Of a stretch of 64,000 nucleotides of DNA, positions 57,415-64,000 are shown one piece after another. The stretch comes from Microcaldota archaeon (GTDB taxonomy: Archaea; Micrarchaeota; Micrarchaeia; Micrarchaeales; Micrarchaeaceae): NCBI GenBank assembly GCA_021801785.1, contig JAJYXL010000012.1, positions 1 to 64,000 on the forward strand. The letters are read 5' to 3'. The notes under the pieces were generated by a model, which ran no database searches, had not been told where the DNA came from, and was given only the letters and a program-made list of their open reading frames with translations. The position numbers and the translations under genes are program-made. How positions within the stretch are numbered: position 1 is the stretch's first letter; each line of letters starts with the position of its first letter.

Positions 57415-57693
57415 ATGGGAGAGACTAGGGTGGATAAGGCGAGAAAGCCCGAGGGTACGGGCAGCATAAGGGAGATAGCAGAGGAGTTACTGGGAGATAA
57501 GGACTTTAGTGAACTGTTCGAGATAGGAGGGGCAGTAGAGATAGACGAGACAGCCTCGGCAGCTCTGAGGGCCTTGCTGGTAGAAAAAGCCGCAGAGTAT
57601 GCGACAGAGGCGGTAAGGTTCAGCAAGAGGCGGGGCTCCGGAAAGGTAGGGGCTGCAGCTGTGCTGATATCGACGCAGAAGGAGAGATGGTAA
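57415..57693 (+). CDS. Small helical protein, candidate divergent histone-fold protein
   Basis: AVEIDETASAALRALLVEKAAEYATEAVRFSKRRGSGKVGAAAVLIS resembles a histone-fold second half; strong GGAGGGGAG and TATA-like signal upstream. Confidence 0.45.
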   Translation: MGETRVDKARKPEGTGSIREIAEELLGDKDFSELFEIGGAVEIDETASAALRALLVEKAAEYATEAVRFSKRRGSGKVGAAAVLISTQKERW

Positions 57694-57739
57694 GGGGGCA
57701 CGGTGCAAGGTAGGCGGTGTCGGATATGGATACCGCTGC

Positions 57740-58336
57740 CTACCTCCTCCTCTTTCTAACATCTCTCTTCTCATTCTTATTAATGTACATATCTCTATCC
57801 GCACAGTTTATCAGTGCGTCCTTCGCAGCCTCTACACTATCAAAATCCATATTCGATATAGTATGCAACCCTATCGCAGCACTCGCTTTTACCGCGCGTG
57901 AACCATTCAAAATTATGCGCTTTTTGCTTACCGCTTCTGATAAACGTACCGCAAAACGTTTTGCCATACCACCATCTACGTCAGGCAGTATTATTACAAA
58001 TTCATCTCCGCCAAATCTATATGCTATGTCATAAGCTCTCTTTGTCTCTGTTATAGCTTCAGCAACAGCCCTTATGAACGCGTCTCCTACTGTATGCCCG
58101 TGCTTATCATTAAAGTATTTTAGGTTGTTAATATCAACAAATGCTGCAGATATGTATATTAGGGATTTGGATCTGAGTGATCTATCTATCTCGGCCTCTA
58201 CCATTCGCTCCCCGGCGCTACGGTTTGGGAGATGCGTGAGTCTGTCCAGCTCTAATGTCTTTACAATATCCATGAGCTTCCTGTTCTCATCTCGCAGCAC
58301 GCGTATCCTACTCCTCAGAGATGATATCGTATCCAT
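57740..58336 (-). CDS. GGDEF-domain protein (putative diguanylate cyclase)
   Basis: LTHLPNR, AFVDINNLKYFNDKHGHTVGDAFIRAVAEAI, RAYDIAYRFGGDEFVIILP, ADRDMYINKN. Confidence 0.92.
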   Translation of the reverse strand: MDTISSLRSRIRVLRDENRKLMDIVKTLELDRLTHLPNRSAGERMVEAEIDRSLRSKSLIYISAAFVDINNLKYFNDKHGHTVGDAFIRAVAEAITETKRAYDIAYRFGGDEFVIILPDVDGGMAKRFAVRLSEAVSKKRIILNGSRAVKASAAIGLHTISNMDFDSVEAAKDALINCADRDMYINKNEKRDVRKRRR

Positions 58337-58452
58337 AGAGCCACTGCTCTCAGAGTGGATCGCCTCGCTAATAAATGGCGTGAATCCCTACCCACTCTGT
58401 TAAAAGATATCTGAATCGCATAGTTTATATACCTGATTTTGTAATCTCACAT

Positions 58453-60285
58453 ATGCGTAACATAAACTTCACCGTTGTGGCTCTCATCACTATCATATCA
58501 TTGCTAGGTGTGAGCGGATCTCAGGTTATCGGTAATGCATCGATATATGCACCTGCGGTAATACTATACAATAATACGGGTGTGCTCACGCGAATAAATC
58601 TCACAGTGACTAACGGGAATGGTACGGTGATCATTACCGGACCCAGACACGTCGGGAATAGTACCAATGAATCAGCCATTACCGCTGCCGAATACGCATC
58701 AAAGTACCTCGGGTTGAACTACTCAAAATACAATTTCGATTATTATATCGAGAATGATAATACATCCGTATCCGGGCCGAGCGCAGGGATGGCGATGACA
58801 CTATTGGGAATCTCGGCTCTATCTGGTATGAGGTTGAGGCCGGACTTTACCCTTACAGGAACCATAAGTCCTAACGGTAGCGTAGGCGAGATAGGTGGCG
58901 TGTACGACAAGGTATCCGCAGCTAAACTCTACGGGATGCACTTCGTACTAGTGCCAGAAGTACCGAACGGCTCTACAGAGGATCTGATCTATCTGCTTAC
59001 GCAGGATACCTTCGGATTGCCATTGGTACAGATAGCGAATATAACAGATGCCGTAAAGTTCGCGTTCGCTCCAGAATCCGAATCCATGACCCCGTACGAG
59101 ACCAGATACAATTTTTACGTTAACTATAATATTGATGCTATACCGAATGCCAATGTATTATGTACTGGCGGATGCAATACCTCTCCGCTATCTCAGATTC
59201 AAAGCGCAACGCTAAACATGAGTAACTTCGAGATATCCAATGTCAGCTCTATCCGGGGGTTTGCCGGCATAGGACATAATCTATCTAGGCTGAACAACGA
59301 ATCTCAGCAGATAGCCTCGAAAGGGTACGTATACCTCGGGGCGGATATAGAATTCCTAGATTATATAGATGCTTACATGTTTGCTAATCATCTTACAAAC
59401 ATCACAGATACGTACGCTCAGATAAATTACACAGAGAGTTACTGCTCTAACCTGAATGCCACAGAGCTCACCGATAATAATTACCAGTACGTTATAGGGG
59501 GAGAGCTCAGGGCGTCATGGGCCAATTACACACTCTCCTCGCTCGCATCAGTCAACAGATCCCAGATAGATACCGACACACTGCTCAGAATGCTTACCGA
59601 ATCCGGCGAATCTTATGCGTGGTGCAGGGCCGCCCAGCTTATGTATAATAAATCTGGCGGGCTCGGAGGCAGCACTGTAACATATAATCAGAGCCTTAAA
59701 ATGATAGCAAAGGCCAGAATAGATTCCATAACAGCCTATCAGGGTATATACCTAAGCACAGCCGAGAGCCTATACAGCAGCGGTAACTATGGTGCGGCGT
59801 TACTTGACGCGGATTATGCGTATGCAGAACAGAACGCATCATTAAACCTTAACAGATCAGTGCAGGAGCTGGATAATCTAACACGCAGTATTGCCTCAAC
59901 ACCCAAATATGGGGTGTGGGCGACACAGTTCGCAGACGATGCGCTCTTCTACGCCAATGAGTCCTCTGCATCAGGAAATGCGACGTACGCATACTCATAC
60001 GCCCTCTCCGCTTACCAGACGGCAGTGCTATCGGCACAGATAAGCAACGACACATCAAATATATACAACTCTCTTGTAGTAAATTCCGCCCCAACAACCA
60101 CGGTAGCGCAGAGGTCGATACCTGTGAATAACCAGGCAGGTAACGGAACATCACAGCTCACCATCATAGCCACAGCTGCTCTGGTGGTCTCTATAATAGC
60201 GTTAATCATTGCCAGTGCTGCTCTCATAGATTCCAGAATGCGATCCGAGAGACCGAAAGGAATAAATAAGAATAAGAGAGATTAA
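58453..60285 (+). CDS. Exported, membrane-anchored Lon-type (S16) protease without AAA+ domain
   Basis: Signal peptide; SGPSAGMAMTLLGISAL (Ser), TGTISPNGSVGEIGGVYDKVSAAKLYG (Lys); C-term TM IIATAALVVSIIALIIASAALI. Confidence 0.85.
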   Translation: MRNINFTVVALITIISLLGVSGSQVIGNASIYAPAVILYNNTGVLTRINLTVTNGNGTVIITGPRHVGNSTNESAITAAEYASKYLGLNYSKYNFDYYIENDNTSVSGPSAGMAMTLLGISALSGMRLRPDFTLTGTISPNGSVGEIGGVYDKVSAAKLYGMHFVLVPEVPNGSTEDLIYLLTQDTFGLPLVQIANITDAVKFAFAPESESMTPYETRYNFYVNYNIDAIPNANVLCTGGCNTSPLSQIQSATLNMSNFEISNVSSIRGFAGIGHNLSRLNNESQQIASKGYVYLGADIEFLDYIDAYMFANHLTNITDTYAQINYTESYCSNLNATELTDNNYQYVIGGELRASWANYTLSSLASVNRSQIDTDTLLRMLTESGESYAWCRAAQLMYNKSGGLGGSTVTYNQSLKMIAKARIDSITAYQGIYLSTAESLYSSGNYGAALLDADYAYAEQNASLNLNRSVQELDNLTRSIASTPKYGVWATQFADDALFYANESSASGNATYAYSYALSAYQTAVLSAQISNDTSNIYNSLVVNSAPTTTVAQRSIPVNNQAGNGTSQLTIIATAALVVSIIALIIASAALIDSRMRSERPKGINKNKRD

Positions 60286-60310
60286 TTATATAAATTTTGT
60301 ATCAGGTGTT

Positions 60311-60481
60311 ATTATATCGATTCTACCAGGAAAGGTCTGTACCTCTTGCGGGAGGCTTAGCCATAATTATACCGATTTCGAGTGCCCGAAGTGCGGCAAG
60401 AGCAGGATAATCAGATGTGAGCATTGCAGAAGGAGATCCAATACATATCTATGTAAGGAGTGCGAGTTCGAGGGACCTTGA
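60311..60481 (+). CDS. Small zinc-ribbon protein (DUF1610-like); start codon uncertain, not in ORF track
   Basis: LPGKVCTSCGRLSHNYTDFECPKCGKSRIIRCEHCRRRSNTYLCKECEFEGP*; stop overlaps the aEF1B ATG. Confidence 0.75.
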   Translation: MISILPGKVCTSCGRLSHNYTDFECPKCGKSRIIRCEHCRRRSNTYLCKECEFEGP

Positions 60482-60729
60482 TGTCTAAGGCAGCAATACT
60501 ATTCAGGGTATACCCGAAGGACGGTCTGCTAAATGCCGCTGTAGAAGATATAAAGAGGAATATGAAGCCCAGCGACATAAAGCTGGAGGAGGTGGGCTTC
60601 GGGATAAAGATCATAAAGGTACTATTCACCTATGATACCGCGGTATCTGGTTCGTCTGAGATAGAGGAGAGGCTGAGGGGCCTCGATAATGTTGAGGAGG
60701 TAGAGGTCGAGCAGGATACGCTACTCTGA
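60481..60729 (+). CDS. ef1b: Elongation factor 1-beta (archaeal)
   Basis: AILFRVYPKDGL...EEVGFGIKIIKVLFTYDTAVSGSSEIEERLRGLDNVEEVEVEQ. Confidence 0.9.
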   Translation: MSKAAILFRVYPKDGLLNAAVEDIKRNMKPSDIKLEEVGFGIKIIKVLFTYDTAVSGSSEIEERLRGLDNVEEVEVEQDTLL

Positions 60730-60812
60730 CAGCCATCCATCCGCTCACATATTTACGCTTACCGGAGTTCATTCTGTTACCGGATTCCTGTCCAGATTGA
60801 CGATGTGATCGC

Positions 60813-63116
60813 ATGATATCCTCTATAGAGCTTAAGAACTGGAGGACACACGAGGATACACGGTTAGAGTTCGGGGTCGGGGTAAATCTGCTTGTCGGGG
60901 TTATGGGATCGGGAAAGAGCTCTGTAATGGATGCGATATCCTTCGCTCTATTCGGAACATTTCCGGCTCTCAAACGAGGCTCTCTAAAATCCGATTCTAT
61001 AATAATGAATAGGCCGAAGGAGATGGAGAGCAGCGAGGTGGCGCTCGAATTCGCTATGGATAATGACATATACAGAGTGATAAGAGTTATAGAGGCCGGT
61101 AAGAGCAGCACTGCCACACTGCTTAAGAACGGGGAGCTATTCCAGACGCAGGCTGAGAGAGTCAACGAGGAGATATCCAGGCTGCTCAAGATAGACTACA
61201 ATATATTCTCCAGGGCCATATACTCGGAACAGAACGGGCTCTCCTACTTTCTAGATATAACAAAATCCGAGAGGAAGAGGCAGATAGATAACATGCTTGG
61301 TCTTGACGACTTTGCCAAGGCGGAGGAGAGGATAACGACCATCATAAATAGCATAAAGTCTCTGCTTAAGGATGAGGAGCAGATGCTGGAGAATATAGAT
61401 ATAGAGAGGATGCAGGACTCTTACAGGAGGATGGAGACGGACCTCTCATCTAAGAGGGCCGAGCTGGAATCGATGTCTAAGGGGCTGGAGGGGAAGAGGG
61501 TTGATCTCAAAAGGATAAGGGGCGAGCTGGAGTCCGCACGGAAGATGTACTCCGAGATGATAGAGCTAACAAAGGAGCGCGAAAGGCTCAACAGCCAGAT
61601 AGAGACGCTCTCTGTGGAGATGGGGAGAATTAGGGTAACATCTGGGAGCAGAGACGAGATATCTAAGAGGCTGGAGGGGGTATCGGCAGAGGAGAGAGGG
61701 CTTAAGACCGATTATAACGAGATCACCAAGAGGGAGAGGGCGCTGCTGGCAGAGACGGCCGGGCTGAGAAGCGAGCTGAATAGGAGAGAGGCGGAGCTCA
61801 GAGAGAGGGATACCATAAGAGGGGAGCTCGGTAAGGAGAGCATAGACCACCTTAAATCGGAGCTGGAGAGGACCAGGTCCGATATGGACGAGAGGATTAA
61901 GGCTATGGCCATAACCTCTCAGAGGCTTGGGGATGCTAGGGAGTGGATAGCCGAGTTGAACAGGCATATAAGCGTATGTCCCCTCTGCGAGAGGGAGATC
62001 GACTCAGAGATGAAGGAGAGGCTGATAGAGGGCAAGAGATCGGCTATAGAGAGGCTGGAGGTAGAGCTTAGCCGCCACGAGAGAGATATCGAGAGCCTTA
62101 AGATTAGAGAGTGCGAGATCTCAGAGAGGTATAAGATGTTTGATGCGATGAGTGCAAAACTGCAGACATACGGCAATATAGACGATACTGTAAGAGAGAT
62201 TAAGACCAAGTTGGATAAGGGGTCGAAGGAGCTCGATAGCGTATCTGAGAGCCGGGCAGGCATCGAGAATTCGATCAAGAAGATCTCAGATATTATGCAG
62301 GAGCTGAGATCCGAGATGGAGAGGCTTACGAGATTCGAGGAGATGGAGAGCCTGCAGAGATCAGCCAAGGCAAAACTGGAAGGCATCGCCGCCAGGATCT
62401 CAGCCATAGTTATAGACGAGGGGATGATGCGCTCGTTGGAGGACAGGTACTCCAAAGCCCTGGCCGAGGTGAATGGTATCGGCAGCAGTGTGGAAGCCAT
62501 GGCTAACTATATACATAGTATGGAGGTCCAACTATCCTCCAGAAAGTTGGAGATGGATCGTATGCTCGGTGTGAGAGAGAGAATAACGAGGCGTGCCGGG
62601 TATGTCGAGAGCCTTATAAAGTTTAAGAGCTCTCTGGGAGTGACAAGCAGCGTGCTCAGGAGCGATCTCATACTCTCGATAAACGAGCTTATGGCAGAGC
62701 TGTGGGGCGAGATGTACCCTTATGGCGATTATCCCTCAATCCGGCTTGATGCGGAGAACGATGATTATATACTCGAGGCAGATGTAGGGAGAGATGGAAA
62801 GAGGGTATGGGTGCCGATAAACGGTGTTGCGAGCGGTGGCGAGAGGAGCGTGGCATGCCTCGTTATGCGAATAACGATGAGTATGGTTATAGTGCCTAAT
62901 CTTAGATGGATAATACTTGACGAGCCGACACACAATATCGACTCTAACGGGATATATAAGCTGGTCGATGTCTTCGGAGAGTCTCTCCCGAATGTGATGG
63001 AGCAGGTATTTATAATAACACATGACGAGGCGCTAAAACAGATAAACAATGCTAACGTATATCTATTTGAGAGAGACAAGAGCTCAAGGTCAACGACCTA
63101 TGTGAGCAAGCTGTAA
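60813..63116 (+). CDS. rad50: DNA double-strand break repair ATPase Rad50
   Basis: NLLVGVMGSGKSSVMDAISFALFG; zinc hook CPLC; NGVASGGERSVACLVMRI; WIILDEPTHNID. Confidence 0.94.
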   Translation: MISSIELKNWRTHEDTRLEFGVGVNLLVGVMGSGKSSVMDAISFALFGTFPALKRGSLKSDSIIMNRPKEMESSEVALEFAMDNDIYRVIRVIEAGKSSTATLLKNGELFQTQAERVNEEISRLLKIDYNIFSRAIYSEQNGLSYFLDITKSERKRQIDNMLGLDDFAKAEERITTIINSIKSLLKDEEQMLENIDIERMQDSYRRMETDLSSKRAELESMSKGLEGKRVDLKRIRGELESARKMYSEMIELTKERERLNSQIETLSVEMGRIRVTSGSRDEISKRLEGVSAEERGLKTDYNEITKRERALLAETAGLRSELNRREAELRERDTIRGELGKESIDHLKSELERTRSDMDERIKAMAITSQRLGDAREWIAELNRHISVCPLCEREIDSEMKERLIEGKRSAIERLEVELSRHERDIESLKIRECEISERYKMFDAMSAKLQTYGNIDDTVREIKTKLDKGSKELDSVSESRAGIENSIKKISDIMQELRSEMERLTRFEEMESLQRSAKAKLEGIAARISAIVIDEGMMRSLEDRYSKALAEVNGIGSSVEAMANYIHSMEVQLSSRKLEMDRMLGVRERITRRAGYVESLIKFKSSLGVTSSVLRSDLILSINELMAELWGEMYPYGDYPSIRLDAENDDYILEADVGRDGKRVWVPINGVASGGERSVACLVMRITMSMVIVPNLRWIILDEPTHNIDSNGIYKLVDVFGESLPNVMEQVFIITHDEALKQINNANVYLFERDKSSRSTTYVSKL

Positions 63117-63164
63117 AATATTACTCGTTGGAGGATGTCAGAATAGCTGACGTATGTCTGGTAT

Positions 63165-63737
63165 CTATATGCCATCAGGAATCTCGAGCTTCTTTATCTC
63201 GAATTTATTTATAGGGGTTATCCTCTTCAATTTTGCGGATATCTCACTCTGCAACCTCTTATCGATTACCTCGTTCACTATGTCAGAGGCGTTAGTCTTC
63301 TTGAAATGAGCCTCCATCTCCTTTATAGCCTCGAGCCTCAACGCCCTGGTCCTGGTGGTGGTTATCCTCCCATTGGCCACAATTATGGGTTTTGCAATCA
63401 TCTTGACCCCATCCTTGCTCTCTAATGGTATGACAACCTCCGTTATCGTCCTATGCCTTCTCGCGAGCGATCTTATATAGCTGTATAGCTGTTCAACCAT
63501 TGTCAATCTGGTCTGTACGGCCTCGCCCTTCACACCAGATATCTTTAGATGGACATTTGTGTACATGTGTGCCGGGTTGTTTGTCAGGGAGAAGAGGTCC
63601 ATGGTTATATTCCTGGAGACCACAGAGGCCTCGCTGTTCGCCGGTATCTCTCCAGCACTAACCTCGTTGAACACCTTCGGTGCGGTGACCGTGAACCATC
63701 GCTTCATCTTCCATTTATCTACCTTTCCTACTGCCAT
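63165..63737 (-). CDS. rps3ae: Ribosomal protein S3Ae
   Basis: VDKWKMKRWFTVTAPKVFNEVSAGEIPA; YTNVHLKISGVKGEAVQT. Confidence 0.93.
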   Translation of the reverse strand: MAVGKVDKWKMKRWFTVTAPKVFNEVSAGEIPANSEASVVSRNITMDLFSLTNNPAHMYTNVHLKISGVKGEAVQTRLTMVEQLYSYIRSLARRHRTITEVVIPLESKDGVKMIAKPIIVANGRITTTRTRALRLEAIKEMEAHFKKTNASDIVNEVIDKRLQSEISAKLKRITPINKFEIKKLEIPDGI

Positions 63738-63741
63738 CCAA

Positions 63742-64000
63742 TCAAGACCTTCCTCTTATTATCAGTTCAGCCTGCTTCACGTCGTACCTCCACCCTTCTG
63801 GCAGCACACCCGTCCTTATATAGTATTTTGTGAGCCTCCATATTTTCGATTCTGTGCGTCTGAGGTTAAGCATATTGCTCTTGTCCTGCCTGTTCGCGCT
63901 TATATGCTTGTTAAGATTTACCGCTTTTGACATGAGATTCAGCAGATCCTCGGGCATCTGCGTGTTCATCCCTCTAGCCTTCAGGAATCTGTTCATCCTC
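63742..64000 (-). CDS. rps15: Ribosomal protein S15 (C-terminal part, truncated by window edge)
   Basis: MPEDLLNLMSKAVNLNKHISANRQDKSNMLNLRRTESKIWRLTKYYIRTGVLPEGWRYD. Confidence 0.9.
   Translation of the reverse strand, partial: RMNRFLKARGMNTQMPEDLLNLMSKAVNLNKHISANRQDKSNMLNLRRTESKIWRLTKYYIRTGVLPEGWRYDVKQAELIIRGRS

Overview
This 64 kb window is archaeal chromosome, dense with information-processing genes: rpoH-B''-B'-A'-A'', an Lsm gene, L30e-S12-S7-EF2, EF1A-S10, aIF5B, L7Ae/S28e/L24e, S3Ae/S15, FtsZ, SMC and Rad50. It also carries mevalonate-pathway genes (MVK and a classical-type MvaD), a fumarase/malic enzyme/succinate dehydrogenase block, NadA, SAM synthetase and several secreted or pilin-like surface proteins. 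The mix of a eukaryote-like translation apparatus, split RNAP subunits, small genes with 4-bp overlaps and bacterial-type TCA genes suggests a DPANN/Micrarchaeota-like (ARMAN-like) genome. That taxonomy is inference only. An AT-rich island (~4.69-8.77 kb) holds a SWIM-domain DDE transposase, iteron-like repeats at both ends and a decayed TnpB. A smaller AT-rich patch (~56-57.1 kb) lies downstream of an intron-containing tRNA-Met(CAT). The most noteworthy items are: (1) a divergent HslV/proteasome-beta-like Ntn hydrolase whose Thr1 would be exposed by Met removal; (2) tRNA-Ala(GGC) with a 34-nt intron in the T-loop and a well-formed bulge-helix-bulge; (3) an archaeal GGDEF protein with an apparently intact active site and I-site; (4) a MinD-like ATPase coupled to a large exported membrane protein, with a nearby membrane protein carrying a histone-H1-like R/K/S/A tail; (5) iteron-like and 17-bp direct repeats bounding the island. 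No CRISPR array or rRNA gene was seen. All family calls are from reading translations; no database search was run.
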